A DNA stretch of 64,000 bases from Gordonia terrae (GCF_001698225.1 NZ_CP016594.1:1550001-1614000), one strand, 5' to 3'; positions 35,769 to 46,450 are shown, counted from the stretch's first letter. Translations and numbers: made by a program. The notes: generated by a model from the sequence alone, not told the origin.

Positions 35769-37607
35769 ATGCCCAATGCTCGGATGGTGTCCCTCGTCGC
35801 CCTGTCCCTGATCGTGGGTCAGCTGATCATCCGGGGCTGGCTCGTCGCGACGGGCAACTTCTACTGGGACGATCTGGTCCTCGTGGCACGCGCGTCGTCG
35901 AACCCGATCCTGTCCTGGGAGTATCTGGGCCACAGTCACGACGGGCACTTCATGCCGGCGGCGTTCCTGCTCGCCGGGGTGGCCACGTGGCTGGCACCGC
36001 TGAACTGGGTGCTGCCGGCGCTGATGCTCGTGGCGATGCAGGCGATCGCGTCGGTGGCGGTGTGGCGGATGGTGCGGACCATCGCGCCGCGCGCCCGCAT
36101 CGGTGCACTCGTCGCGCTCGCGTTCTATCTGTTCAGTCCGATGACGGTGCCCGCCTTCGCCTGGTGGGCGGCCGGCCTCAACACCCTGCCCCTGCAGGCG
36201 GCGATGGCGTGGATCGTCGCCGACGCGGTCCGCCTCGCGCGCGGTGACGTCGACGACGCCCGACGCAGGCTGGTGTGGGTCCGCTCGACGATCGTCTTCC
36301 TGATCGCGCTGGCGTTCTTCGAGAAGTCGTTGTTCATCCTCCCGGTGGCGTTGGTGGCCGCGGTCCTCGCGAACGGCGGTCCCCGCGCGACGACGGCGAC
36401 GCTGCGGGCCGCCCGGGAGTTGTGGCTGGCGCTGACCGTCGTCGCCGCGTCGTGGGTGGCGGTGTACTTCATCACCACCGACCCGACGTCGGGTGAGCAT
36501 TCGGTGGCGCAGACCGCGCGCCTGGTCTGGCGGTCGGTGACCGATGCGATCGTGCCGTCGCTCGTCGGCGGGCCGTGGGAATGGGAACGGTGGACACCGA
36601 GCCCCCCGACGGGTTTCCCGCAGATGTGGATGATCGTCGGCGGCTGGCTGGTCCTGGCCGTGGTCACCTGGTGGGCGGTGGCCCGCCGCCGCGGTGGCGC
36701 GGTGATCGTCGCGTGCGCGGCCCTCTACGCGGTCGCGGCGCAGATCCCGGTGATGTGGAATCGGTCGAGCCCGCAGACCGCGATCGAACTCGCCCAGCAC
36801 ATGCGCTACCTCCCGGACACCGCGCTGGTGTTCAGCATCGCGCTGGCCGTGCTGTGTGCGGCGCCGGCCCGGAACGCCGAGGTGGGCGGGCGGCATGCAC
36901 GCACGTCCGACGCGGAGTCCGGGCTCGACGAGGAGCGGTCGGCCTTGCCCGCCTTCGCATCGGTCGTGGGTGCGCTCGTCGCGGTGTCCGCACTGGTGTC
37001 GCTGGTCTCGTTCTCGTCGTCGTGGCGGGACAACCCGACCGGCGACTACCTCGAGACGGCGACCGCGTCGCTGCACGATGCCGCGGCGCAGGGGCCGGAT
37101 GGCCTGACCATGCTCGATCAGTCGGTGCCGCTGGAGATCTTGCAGCCGTTCGTCTACCCCGACAATCAGATCAGCCGCATCTTCGGTCGGGTGGATCCCC
37201 GGCCCGACTTCGGGGCGGCCACCGACCGGCTGTTCGTGCTCGACACCGCGGGAAACCTCGTGCCCGGCGGCGTGACCCAGCGACGCATCATCTACGCGGG
37301 TTCGGGAACCTGCCGCACCCCGGAGGTCGACGGGCCCTCCCGACTGCGACTCGACGGCCCGCTCTTCTCCTGGCCCTGGACGATCGCGCTGAGCTACTGC
37401 GCGACCCGGGACGGCGAGATCGAGATCGCCCTCGAGGACGGGGAAGCGGTCCGGGCGCCGGTCCGCGCGGGACTGGGGTCGGTGTACGTCCGGATCGACG
37501 GCGGCGGCGACCGCGTGGACATACGTCCCCTGACCCCGGGTCTGCGGTTGCACACCGGCGCCGGTCGGGTGGGCGAGGCCGCCGAGGCGCGCTTCGCCGG
37601 CGGCTGA
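35769..37607 (+). CDS. Polytopic membrane protein, GT-C glycosyltransferase-like
   Basis: 612 residues with about ten hydrophobic spans in residues 5-430, then an extracytoplasmic beta-rich tail (about 430-612). FYWDD, in the first outside loop (NFYWDDLVLVARASSNPILS), resembles the acidic catalytic motif of GT-C lipid-sugar glycosyltransferases. HDGHFMPAAFLLAG follows. I cannot name a family. Such proteins build cell-envelope glycans in Mycobacteriales. ATG 35769 starts just before the first span; another ATG is at 35784. Confidence 0.6.
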   Translation: MPNARMVSLVALSLIVGQLIIRGWLVATGNFYWDDLVLVARASSNPILSWEYLGHSHDGHFMPAAFLLAGVATWLAPLNWVLPALMLVAMQAIASVAVWRMVRTIAPRARIGALVALAFYLFSPMTVPAFAWWAAGLNTLPLQAAMAWIVADAVRLARGDVDDARRRLVWVRSTIVFLIALAFFEKSLFILPVALVAAVLANGGPRATTATLRAARELWLALTVVAASWVAVYFITTDPTSGEHSVAQTARLVWRSVTDAIVPSLVGGPWEWERWTPSPPTGFPQMWMIVGGWLVLAVVTWWAVARRRGGAVIVACAALYAVAAQIPVMWNRSSPQTAIELAQHMRYLPDTALVFSIALAVLCAAPARNAEVGGRHARTSDAESGLDEERSALPAFASVVGALVAVSALVSLVSFSSSWRDNPTGDYLETATASLHDAAAQGPDGLTMLDQSVPLEILQPFVYPDNQISRIFGRVDPRPDFGAATDRLFVLDTAGNLVPGGVTQRRIIYAGSGTCRTPEVDGPSRLRLDGPLFSWPWTIALSYCATRDGEIEIALEDGEAVRAPVRAGLGSVYVRIDGGGDRVDIRPLTPGLRLHTGAGRVGEAAEARFAGG

Positions 37608-37613
37608 GCGCCC

Positions 37614-39170
37614 TCAGTCGTAGTAGAAGGCGGAGATGTTGTCGCTCTGGTTCTCCGCGGCGATCAGGGCCCGGAGGGCCGACGCGGTCTCCTCCTCGGC
37701 GACGAAGTAGACGACCTTTGCGTCCCCGGCCGCGGTGACCTGTTGCCGCATCTGCTCGCGGAGCACCTCGGTGCCCTCCCAGGACGGATCGAAGGTGCCG
37801 CCGACGATGTGCTCCCGATACCCGTCACCGAAGGTGATGTGCATGTTGCCGTCGGTGCCGATGCCGTCGAAGACGTAGTCGCCGCGCTTGATCGCGTAGT
37901 AGCTCGGCAGGCCGGTCACGCTGGCACCGAAGCGGGCCTGTTCCGGTTCCTTGTTTCCGGTACGGACATAGACGATCTCGGTGTTGGTCTGCTTCTCGTT
38001 GTTGTCGATGAGATCGTTCAGCTCGGTCTCGGTCGAGTCGATGAACGCGAGGTAGGTGAAGCTGTACCGCGACGCGATGTTGGTGTCCGGCGGGAGGTTG
38101 GTGGCCGCACACCGGGTGGTGCCGTTGCGACCGAAGTCCACCCGCAGGACCACCTTGCACTCACCGCCGAGCGCTCCGGGTGGTCGGTTGCCGACCGCGA
38201 AGTTGAGCGTCAGACCGTAGTTGAAGTGGCCGCGGACGTCGTCGGTGTAAGGGCTGCCCTGCACGGTGTAGTCGAAGGCGCACGACGAGGTGGTGCATGC
38301 ACCGGTCTGCCGCGAGGACACCACCGGTTGCTTCATCCACAGCCCGGGCGCGGGTACCGACACGAGGTCCGAGACGAGTGCGCGCTGGTTGGCGAACACC
38401 TTCTGGGCCTGGTCGGCCGGCTGCAGGCTGACCGCCGCGTCGATGTCGTAGGTGACCGGGCCCTGCACACTCTGACCCTTGACGTTGGTGACGTTCTTCG
38501 TCTCCGGATCGAACGTGACCTCCCAGGCCCCGATCTTCACCTTGTCGTCACCGACGAACTCGATCGGCGGGTCGGTGGTCGGCCAGTGGCGGGCGTCGGG
38601 CGTGCCCTTGTTGGGTGCCGGGAGTTCGGCCCCCAGCTGCGGCGCGTCGCCGGCCTCGATGTTGCCGATGTCGCCGGCGAGATTGTCCGGGCCGAGGATC
38701 GTGCCCAGGCGCGGCATGCTCGTGAAGCGGGTCGAGGCCCACTTGTTGTCCAGGGGCCCGGTGTCGAGGTTCGTCTTCTCCGCGTCGACGAGGAGCTCGG
38801 TCCAGAGGGCGCCGGGCGCGCTGATGAACGGACTGTTGCCGATCTGGCGGTACTCGCCCTGCTGCGCGCCGAGGGTGATCGTGCCCTCGGCGGTGTTCGA
38901 CGTGGTGACGATCAGGTCGTCGAACTCGACCGTGCCCTCGCCGCGCTCGTCGTCGTATTTGTAGGTGACCCGGCCGGTGAACTTGGCCGCCGGGCTCGTG
39001 GCCATCTTGAACAGCACCTCGTCGAGGCTCTTCTGCGCACGGAAGGCGGGCGTGGGTTCGACGGTGCCCGCGCTGCTGAACGGCACGAACGACAGGACGA
39101 GCGCGATGACGAGGGCCAGTGCTCCGACACCGAGTGCGATGGCGGCGGGGACAATGGACGGTCTCTTCAT
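37614..39170 (-). CDS. Secreted single-anchor protein, DUF3068/PorA-like
   Basis: 518 residues. One N-terminal membrane helix (SIVPAAIALGVGALALVIALVLSFVPF) is followed by a long extracytoplasmic domain rich in beta strands, with two cysteine pairs (TGACTTSSCAFDY; GECKVV...RCAATN). Layout resembles the DUF3068/PorA-family secreted proteins of Mycobacteriales, but this is a weak match by eye. ATG 39170 follows AGGAAGAGG. It diverges from pcrA and converges on the GT-C-like gene with 6 bp between stops. Role unknown. Confidence 0.6.
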   Translation of the reverse strand: MKRPSIVPAAIALGVGALALVIALVLSFVPFSSAGTVEPTPAFRAQKSLDEVLFKMATSPAAKFTGRVTYKYDDERGEGTVEFDDLIVTTSNTAEGTITLGAQQGEYRQIGNSPFISAPGALWTELLVDAEKTNLDTGPLDNKWASTRFTSMPRLGTILGPDNLAGDIGNIEAGDAPQLGAELPAPNKGTPDARHWPTTDPPIEFVGDDKVKIGAWEVTFDPETKNVTNVKGQSVQGPVTYDIDAAVSLQPADQAQKVFANQRALVSDLVSVPAPGLWMKQPVVSSRQTGACTTSSCAFDYTVQGSPYTDDVRGHFNYGLTLNFAVGNRPPGALGGECKVVLRVDFGRNGTTRCAATNLPPDTNIASRYSFTYLAFIDSTETELNDLIDNNEKQTNTEIVYVRTGNKEPEQARFGASVTGLPSYYAIKRGDYVFDGIGTDGNMHITFGDGYREHIVGGTFDPSWEGTEVLREQMRQQVTAAGDAKVVYFVAEEETASALRALIAAENQSDNISAFYYD

Positions 39171-39357
39171 GGGCGCCTCTTCCTGCTCGCCGGGGCGGCG
39201 TCGCCGCATGCGAGTTCGTTCGCAGACAGGGCACCCCGAGCCGGTGGTACGGCGTCATATTAGCCGCGGGCGACGACGATCGGGGCCTCAACCCACGGGG
39301 CCGGTCGACTGTTCGATGGACCTCGTACCGGGGCCGAGCGGACCGGCCGACGGGGGT

Positions 39358-39380
39358 CTGTCGGCAGTGGCGGGTAACCT
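39358..39380 (+). promoter_or_regulatory. RecA-NDp/PafBC-like promoter of pcrA
   Basis: CTGTCGGCA, 8 nt, then TAACCT resembles the DNA-damage promoter consensus TTGTCRGTG-N8-TAnnnT. The -10 ends 9 nt before the pcrA ATG, so transcription would start at or next to the start codon. Confidence 0.45.
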
Positions 39381-39389
39381 GGACAACCG

Positions 39390-41894
39390 ATGAACAGCTC
39401 TTCTTCTGCCCCTCTTCTCGCCGGTCGCGCGGGCGCCGCCTCCTTGGGTGCGGCCGCCGACGATCGGGTCGCGCGCCTGCTCGAAGGTCTCAACCCGCAA
39501 CAGCGCGCCGCGGTGCTGCATGCCGGCGCACCGCTGCTGATCGTGGCGGGTGCCGGCTCGGGCAAGACGGCGGTGCTGACCCGCCGGATCGCCTACCTGC
39601 TGGCCGCGCGGGATGTCACACCCGGACAGATCCTGGCCATCACGTTCACCAACAAGGCCGCCGCGGAGATGCGCGAGCGCGTCATCGATCTCGTCGGCCC
39701 CCGCGCCGCCTACATGTGGGTGTCGACGTTCCACTCCACGTGTGTGCGCATCCTGCGTGCGCAGTCGGGGTTGCTGGAGTCGATGAACTCCAACTTCTCC
39801 ATCTACGACTCCGACGACTCGAAGCGGTTGTTCGGCATGGTGATCCGCGACCTCGACCTCGACCCCAAGAAGTTCAGCCCGCGCGGGGTGTCGGTGGCCG
39901 TCTCGAACTTCAAGAACGAGCTGATCTCGCCCGACGAGGCACTGGCCTCGGCGCCCGAGGACGATCCGACCTCGACGACGATCGCCCGGATCTACGCCGA
40001 GTACCAGCGTCGGCTGCGCGCCGCCAACGCCTTCGACTTCGACGACCTGATCGGCGAGACCGTCGCGCTGCTGCACCGGCACCCGCAGGTCGCCGAGTAC
40101 TACCGGCGCCGGTTCCGTCACGTTCTGGTCGACGAATACCAGGACACCAACCACGCGCAATACGTGCTCATCCGCGAGCTGGTGGGAGAGCAGACCACCG
40201 CGAGCGGTCTGGAACCGTCCGAACTGTGCGTGGTCGGCGATGCCGACCAGTCCATCTATGCGTTCCGCGGTGCCACGATCCGCAACATCGAGGAGTTCGA
40301 GCGCGACTTCCCGTCCGCCGAAACCGTTCTCCTCGAACAGAACTACCGGTCGACGCAAACGATCCTGTCGGCCGCCAACGCGGTCATCGCGCGCAACTCG
40401 AACCGGCGCGAGAAGCGGCTGTGGACCGACTCCGGCGAGGGTGAACTCATCGTCGGCTATGTCGCCGACTCCGACCGCGACGAGTCGACGTTCATCGCCA
40501 AGGAGATCGAGGAGCTCACCGACTACTCGATCGGCGGTTCGTCGAGCCACAAGTACTCCGACGTCGCGGTGTTCTACCGCACCAACACGGGGTCGCGTGC
40601 GATCGAGGAAGTGTTCGTCCGGCACGGGATTCCGTACAAGGTCGTCGGCGGCACCAAGTTCTACGAGCGCAAGGAGGTGCGCGACGTGGTGGCCTACCTG
40701 CGGGTGGTCGCCAACCCGGACGACTCGGTCAGCCTGCGCCGCATCCTCAACACCCCCCGGCGCGGCATCGGCGACCGCGCCGAGGCCTGCGTCGCCGTGC
40801 ATTCGGAGAACACCGGCCGGAGCTTCTACGAGTCGCTGATGGACGCGGCCGAGGGCAAGGTCGCCCTGTTGAACACACGGGCCGTCAAGCAGATCGGCGG
40901 GTTCGTCGAACTCATCGAGGGCCTGCGTTCGGACTTCCTCACCCACTTCGGCGAGGCGGGCACCGAAGACGCCGACGTGGCCTTCCTCGACGCCACCGAG
41001 GAATCGGCGGACATCGGCGAACTCGTCGACGCGATCGTCGAACGCAGCGGCTACCGGGCCGAACTCGAGGCCTCCAACGATCCGCAGGACGGCGCGCGTC
41101 TCGACAACATCAACGAACTCGTGGCCGTGGCAAGGGAATTCAGTGCCGATGCGGCACAGGTCGACGCCGATGCCGATGACCCGGACATCGAGGTCGACCG
41201 CGAGGGCGAGCCCGAACCTGGTTCGCTCGCAGCGTTTCTCGAGCGCGTCTCGCTGGTCGCCGACGCCGATCAGGTGCCCGACGAGGGCGAGGGTGTGGTC
41301 ACGATGATGACGCTGCACACCGCCAAGGGGTTGGAGTTCCCGGTCGTCTTCGTGACCGGTTGGGAGGACGGGCATTTCCCGCACATGCGCGCGCTGGGCG
41401 ATCCGGCCGAGTTGAGCGAGGAACGCCGGCTGGCGTACGTGGGCATCACCCGCGCCAAGCAGCGTCTCTACCTCACCCGATCGGTCACCCGAGCGTCCTG
41501 GGGCCAGCCGGTGTCGAATCCGGAATCCCGCTTTCTGCAAGAGATCCCGCAGCATCTCATCGACTGGCGCCGCACCGAACCCCGACGCTCCGCACGCGGC
41601 TTCGGCGGGTCCTCGGGCGGAGTGTTCGGCCGCGACGGGGGATTCTCCGGCTCGGGCGGTTCGTCGTCGATGGGTCGCGGACGTTCGTCGTATTCCTCGG
41701 ATCCGGCACGTGGTCGCAACAAGCAGGTCCAGCTCGACATCGGCGATCGGCACAACCACCCGAAGTACGGGATGGGCAAGGTCGTGGCCAAGGAGGGGAG
41801 CGGCGCCACCGAGCGCGTCACGATCGACTACGGCGGCAGCGCGGGTCGAGTCACTCTTCTCACCGCGGGCGGGATTCCCGGGGACAAGCTCTAG
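39390..41894 (+). CDS. pcrA: ATP-dependent DNA helicase PcrA/UvrD1
   Basis: 834 residues, superfamily 1A 3'-5' helicase for repair and replication restart. Motif I is VAGAGSGKTAVL (GAGSGKT at 54-60), motif II LVDEYQDTN, motif III GDADQSIYAFRGA, motif IV LEQNYRST, motif V TAKGLEFPVVFVTGWEDGHFPH and motif VI RRLAYVGITRAKQRLYL. The glycine/serine-rich C-terminal linker and the Tudor-like end (HPKYGMGKVV...VTIDYGG) match actinobacterial UvrD1. No Shine-Dalgarno is present. It precedes the M23-sucCD block, matching Rv0949. Confidence 0.96.
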   Translation: MNSSSSAPLLAGRAGAASLGAAADDRVARLLEGLNPQQRAAVLHAGAPLLIVAGAGSGKTAVLTRRIAYLLAARDVTPGQILAITFTNKAAAEMRERVIDLVGPRAAYMWVSTFHSTCVRILRAQSGLLESMNSNFSIYDSDDSKRLFGMVIRDLDLDPKKFSPRGVSVAVSNFKNELISPDEALASAPEDDPTSTTIARIYAEYQRRLRAANAFDFDDLIGETVALLHRHPQVAEYYRRRFRHVLVDEYQDTNHAQYVLIRELVGEQTTASGLEPSELCVVGDADQSIYAFRGATIRNIEEFERDFPSAETVLLEQNYRSTQTILSAANAVIARNSNRREKRLWTDSGEGELIVGYVADSDRDESTFIAKEIEELTDYSIGGSSSHKYSDVAVFYRTNTGSRAIEEVFVRHGIPYKVVGGTKFYERKEVRDVVAYLRVVANPDDSVSLRRILNTPRRGIGDRAEACVAVHSENTGRSFYESLMDAAEGKVALLNTRAVKQIGGFVELIEGLRSDFLTHFGEAGTEDADVAFLDATEESADIGELVDAIVERSGYRAELEASNDPQDGARLDNINELVAVAREFSADAAQVDADADDPDIEVDREGEPEPGSLAAFLERVSLVADADQVPDEGEGVVTMMTLHTAKGLEFPVVFVTGWEDGHFPHMRALGDPAELSEERRLAYVGITRAKQRLYLTRSVTRASWGQPVSNPESRFLQEIPQHLIDWRRTEPRRSARGFGGSSGGVFGRDGGFSGSGGSSSMGRGRSSYSSDPARGRNKQVQLDIGDRHNHPKYGMGKVVAKEGSGATERVTIDYGGSAGRVTLLTAGGIPGDKL

Positions 41895-41962
41895 GGGGAG
41901 GGCAAGCGACACCCCCGGCTCTCCCTGAGGGGTGCTCGGAGCTTGCGGCGGCCGCGCTGCTA

Positions 41963-43123
41963 CTAGCCGGTGTAACCGGAGAGCTTCACGCCCTTGGCTG
42001 CGAGCCACGGCACGGGATCGATCTTGGTGTTGCCGTTCTTCCACACCTCGAAGTGCAGGTGCGGCCCGAACGAGAAGCCCTCGTTGCCGACCAGGGCGAT
42101 GACGTCGCCGGCGGTGACGCGCTGGCCTTCTTTGACGAGGACGCCCGAGGAGGCCATGTGGCCGTACATGGTGACCGTTCCATCGGCCGCCTGGACCTGA
42201 ACCCAGTGGCCGTATCCCGATGCGGGCTCGGCCTTGATCACGACGCCGTCGGTGGCCGCGTGGATCGGGGTCCCGAGCGGAGCGGCCATGTCGATGCCGC
42301 CGTGCATGGTGCCCCAGCGCATCGCGAAGGCCGAGGTGAAGTCGTAGCTGCCGAGCGGGATCGGCGAGGTGAAGAGCGGGCGGCGGGCCAGGGCCTCGCG
42401 GCGATCCTGGTCTGCGGCCATCTTGGCGCCGACACCGAGCTGGTTGGTGAAGACGTTCATCTGGTCGGTCTGTGCTGTCGCAGCGGCCACTCCGGGGCCG
42501 AGTTCGACCGGTGCGGCGCCGGGCGCTGACGCGTCGTTGACGGCGGCGGCGTTCACCGGGGCGGGCGCTTCGTCGCCTGTGCCGACCTGGGCGACGGCGG
42601 CGACGGCTGCGCCGGCCGCCATGGCGATGAGGGCGGCGCGTCCGCCCTTGAGGGCGTTCGGGGGCGCAGCGATGCGGTGCTTGCCGCCACGGCGCACGCG
42701 CTGTCCGGCCGGGTTGGTGCGGAAGGGGCGATTCTCGCCGTCGAGGGCGTCGTCGGCGAGGGTGTCGAGTTCGCCTCCGTCGAAGGCGTCGAGTTCGGCG
42801 CCGTCGACATCGAACGGCTCGTCGTGCTCGTACTGATCGAACTCGTGCTCGGGAATCAGGATGTCCTGAGTGATCTCCGAGCGGGTGGGGCGGTAGTAGC
42901 CCTGCCACGACGACGGGGTCCAGCCGGCGTCGGAGGACTCGCGGGTGGTGGCGGAGTCGGCGAAATCGAAGTCGTAGTCGCTGAGGTCGTATCCGGCGGC
43001 GCCGTCGGTGTCGACGATGGGGATGATCGTGGTCATCTCTTCCGCTGTGACGTCATCGATCAACCCGCCCGATCGGACGCGGCCCGATCCGCGTGAGACA
43101 CCGAGTCCCGCCAAATCGTCCAC
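41963..43123 (-). CDS. M23-family zinc endopeptidase with single membrane anchor
   Basis: 386 residues. An acidic, low-complexity cytoplasmic region (1-150) precedes one hydrophobic helix (about 158-175) and an Ala/Pro linker. The C-terminal lysostaphin-type domain (about 255-386) keeps all ligands: MHGGIDMAAP (His274, Asp278), MYGHM and GPHLHFEVW (His355, His357). It likely cuts peptidoglycan cross-links outside the membrane. GTG 43123 is taken as start; ATG 43036 (MTTIIPIVD) is plausible. It sits as Rv0950c does, divergent from sucC, and shares a rich regulatory region. Confidence 0.88.
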   Translation of the reverse strand: MDDLAGLGVSRGSGRVRSGGLIDDVTAEEMTTIIPIVDTDGAAGYDLSDYDFDFADSATTRESSDAGWTPSSWQGYYRPTRSEITQDILIPEHEFDQYEHDEPFDVDGAELDAFDGGELDTLADDALDGENRPFRTNPAGQRVRRGGKHRIAAPPNALKGGRAALIAMAAGAAVAAVAQVGTGDEAPAPVNAAAVNDASAPGAAPVELGPGVAAATAQTDQMNVFTNQLGVGAKMAADQDRREALARRPLFTSPIPLGSYDFTSAFAMRWGTMHGGIDMAAPLGTPIHAATDGVVIKAEPASGYGHWVQVQAADGTVTMYGHMASSGVLVKEGQRVTAGDVIALVGNEGFSFGPHLHFEVWKNGNTKIDPVPWLAAKGVKLSGYTG

Positions 43124-43164
43124 CTCATCTCTTGCTGCCGCATCTCGTCGTTGGCGGATTCGAA

Positions 43165-43190
43165 GTTACCGTCCGTAATCCTTCTGTGAC
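43165..43190 (-). promoter_or_regulatory. Three MtrA-like half-sites before the M23 gene
   Basis: On the minus strand GTCAC (43186-43190), ATTAC (43175-43179) and GTAAC (43165-43169) repeat at 10-11 bp. This resembles the GTnAC-type direct repeats bound by MtrA upstream of actinobacterial cell-wall hydrolase genes. GTTACCGTC here also pairs with GACGGTAAC at 43206-43214. Confidence 0.4.
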
Positions 43191-43262
43191 CAACCGCTGA
43201 GAGCCGACGGTAACGAAATGATTGCGGCAAGTCCAACCGTAGAAAGCGACAAACCGGGATAT

Positions 43263-43278
43263 TGTGAGCTGAGTCACA
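43263..43278. promoter_or_regulatory. Consensus CRP/GlxR box TGTGA-N6-TCACA
   Basis: TGTGAGCTGAGTCACA matches the full palindromic CRP-family consensus with no mismatch. It lies 140 bp from the M23 start and 285 bp from the sucC start. Confidence 0.75.
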
Positions 43279-43403
43279 CGACTTGTGCGCCACGCTCGAA
43301 ATTGACGAATTTGCAGTTCACGATGGTGCATTGAACCTGTGAATCCGGCGAGCAGATGTCGGCGGGTGTAAGTGCTGCTCATGGACGCTCGGGGTGGGTG
43401 TCC

Positions 43404-43434
43404 CCCTCACTCGGCGCCGCCAATCCTGTGAGGG
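43404..43434 (+). promoter_or_regulatory. Stem-loop CCCTCAC/GTGAGGG in sucC leader region
   Basis: Perfect 7-bp arms with a 17-nt loop lie about 130 bp before sucC. It could be a 5'-UTR hairpin or an operator; no known riboswitch core is visible. Confidence 0.3.
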
Positions 43435-43562
43435 CCGACCGAGCGAGTGATCTGTCGCACAAGCGCAGGGTGCGCGCGGGGTGGCGATTTCCGACAGGTT
43501 TAAAGTCCGATATGGCCCGCATTACACCCTTGCGCGGGCAAATCTACGAGATGGTGAGCTGA

Positions 43563-44726
<1,164 letters not shown>

Positions 44727-44739
44727 GGGAGCCACGGAA

Positions 44740-45642
44740 ATGTCGATCTTTCTGAACAAAGACAACAAGGTCATCGTCCAGGGCATCACCGGCGGCGAGG
44801 GCACCAAGCACACCGCCCTGATGCTCAAGGCCGGCACCAACGTCGTCGGCGGTGTCAACGCACGCAAGGCGGGCACCACCGTCTCGCACGTCGACGCCGA
44901 CGGCAACAACGTCGAACTCCCGGTGTTCGCCTCGGTCGCCGAGGCCATGAAGGAGACCGGGGCCGACACCTCGATCGCCTTCGTGCCGCCGAAGTTCTCC
45001 AAGGACGCCATCATCGAGGCCATCGACGCGGAGATCCCGCTGCTCGTGGTCATCACCGAGGGCATCCCGGTGCAGGACTCCGCCTACGCGTGGGCCTACA
45101 ACGTGGAGAAGGGCGAGAAGACCCGCATCATCGGCCCGAACTGCCCCGGCATCATCACCCCGGGTGAGGCGCTGGTGGGCATCACGCCGAACAACATCAC
45201 CGGCAAGGGGCCGATCGGTCTGGTCTCCAAGTCGGGCACCCTGACCTACCAGATGATGTACGAGCTGCGCGATCTCGGCTTCTCGACCGCCATCGGCATC
45301 GGCGGCGACCCGGTCATCGGGACCACCCACATCGACGCCATCGAGGCGTTCGAGAAGGATCCCGAGACCAAGCTGATCGTCATGATCGGTGAGATCGGCG
45401 GCGACGCCGAGGAGAAGGCCGGCGAGTACATCAAGGCCAACGTGACCAAGCCGGTCGTCGGTTATGTCGCGGGCTTCACCGCTCCCGAGGGCAAGACCAT
45501 GGGCCACGCCGGAGCCATCGTCTCCGACGGTGCGGGCACCGCCCAGGGCAAGAAGGAGGCCCTCGAGGCCGCGGGCGTCAAGGTCGGCAAGACGCCGTCC
45601 GAGACCGCCTCGCTGGCACGGGAGCTCTACCAGGCCCTGTAA
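44740..45642 (+). CDS. sucD: Succinyl-CoA synthetase alpha subunit
   Basis: 300 residues. The CoA-binding N-terminus is [39 protein letters not shown] and [12 protein letters not shown] follow. The phosphohistidine is His256 in [10 protein letters not shown]. It begins 13 bp after sucC behind a purine-rich AAGGGAG ribosome site. A strong terminator follows the gene. Confidence 0.98.
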   Translation: MSIFLNKDNKVIVQGITGGEGTKHTALMLKAGTNVVGGVNARKAGTTVSHVDADGNNVELPVFASVAEAMKETGADTSIAFVPPKFSKDAIIEAIDAEIPLLVVITEGIPVQDSAYAWAYNVEKGEKTRIIGPNCPGIITPGEALVGITPNNITGKGPIGLVSKSGTLTYQMMYELRDLGFSTAIGIGGDPVIGTTHIDAIEAFEKDPETKLIVMIGEIGGDAEEKAGEYIKANVTKPVVGYVAGFTAPEGKTMGHAGAIVSDGAGTAQGKKEALEAAGVKVGKTPSETASLARELYQAL

Positions 45643-45660
45643 GCCTCGACGCACACGGGA

Positions 45661-45696
45661 AAGCCCGGGCGGGAATCCTCCTCGCTCGGGCTTTTT
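45661..45696 (+). terminator. Rho-independent terminator of sucCD
   Basis: AAGCCCGGGCG (45661-45671) pairs with CGCTCGGGCTT (45683-45693) with one mismatch, and the hairpin runs into a T-tract (45692-45696). It starts 18 bp after the sucD stop. Confidence 0.9.
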
Positions 45697-45739
45697 CATG
45701 GGTCGACCCGCCACAGTCGCCGCGTGAGATAATCCGTCG

Positions 45740-46450
45740 GTGAACTCCCAGGCTCGACGCGGCGCGATTCCCCAGCTGGTGGGGGAGTCGGTGCGGTACG
45801 CCGGGGTGCTCGTGGGGGTTGCCGAACGGCTTCCGGTGGCGGGCGGGTTGATCGGGTCCGCACGGGCGCGGATCGCCACGATCACCGACGCCGCTGTGAC
45901 GGTGGCGGTCTCGACGACGCGAGCCGTCCTGGGCGTCGTCATCCGGGAAGTGGTCGACGCGCTGGTCGAGGAGGTCGACCTCACCGACCTCGTCCTCACC
46001 CATGTCGACCTCAAGCGCCTCATCAGCGAGGTGCTCGCACTCATCGACATCGACGAGGTGATCACCACCGTGGATCTCGATCGTGCTGTGGCACAGGTGG
46101 ACCTGAACGCGGCGATCGACCTCGTCGACCTCGACGCGGTGATCGGCAAGGTCGATCTCGATGCCGTCGCCACCGGAATCGACATCGACGCGATCGCCGC
46201 GCGGATCGACATCGACGCCATCCTCGGGCGGGTCGATCTGATCGGGCTCGCCGAGGAGATCATCGACGGCGTCGATCTCCCCGACATCATCCGCGAGGCG
46301 AGCACCTCGGTGACCGCCGATGTGATGACCGATGTGCGCAGCACCAGTGAGCGCGCCGACGACGCGGTGGCCAATGCGGTCAACCGGTTTCTGCGCCGGC
46401 GTGGCGCCGCGACCGTCGAGGCTGCGCCCGACGCCGAGGGACCTCGATGA
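45740..46450 (+). CDS. Nonapeptide-repeat protein of unknown function
   Basis: 236 residues. The core (about 85-180) is built of nine-residue repeats of the form [VI]D[LI]DA[VI]xxx, for example KVDLDAVAT, GIDIDAIAA, RIDIDAILG. Asp and branched residues recur on a fixed register, suggesting a repetitive amphipathic solenoid or membrane-surface helix. The N-terminus has weak hydrophobic stretches (VAGGLIGSA; AVTVAVSTTRAVLGVVI). GTG 45740 opens the frame. It overlaps the RDD gene by 4 bases (ATGA). I do not recognise a named family. Confidence 0.75.
   Translation: MNSQARRGAIPQLVGESVRYAGVLVGVAERLPVAGGLIGSARARIATITDAAVTVAVSTTRAVLGVVIREVVDALVEEVDLTDLVLTHVDLKRLISEVLALIDIDEVITTVDLDRAVAQVDLNAAIDLVDLDAVIGKVDLDAVATGIDIDAIAARIDIDAILGRVDLIGLAEEIIDGVDLPDIIREASTSVTADVMTDVRSTSERADDAVANAVNRFLRRRGAATVEAAPDAEGPR

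Larger units (their letters stand above)
43124..43562. other. 439-bp divergent regulatory region, M23 peptidase / sucC
   Basis: No gene is convincing here. The stretch is less GC-rich than its neighbours. It holds three MtrA-like half-sites near the peptidase, a consensus CRP/GlxR box in the middle and a stem-loop nearer sucC. Confidence 0.8.

Noticed and set aside
39305..39316. TCGACTGTTCGA as a LexA SOS box before pcrA
   Set aside because: The actinobacterial box is TCGAAC-N4-GTTCGA; the left arm is incomplete and the spacing is wrong.
41895..41962. Bidirectional terminator between pcrA and the M23 gene
   Set aside because: A CACCCC/GGGGTG pairing exists but the loop is long and no T-tract follows on either strand.
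39288..42908. 1206-codon open frame on the minus strand opposite pcrA
   Set aside because: The plus-strand frame encodes an unmistakable helicase with all motifs; the antisense frame is Arg/Gly/Asp-rich shadow sequence caused by high GC.
43124..43562. ydaO-type c-di-AMP riboswitch before the M23 peptidase
   Set aside because: I could not find the conserved core or pseudoknot segments; protein-binding sites explain the symmetry better.
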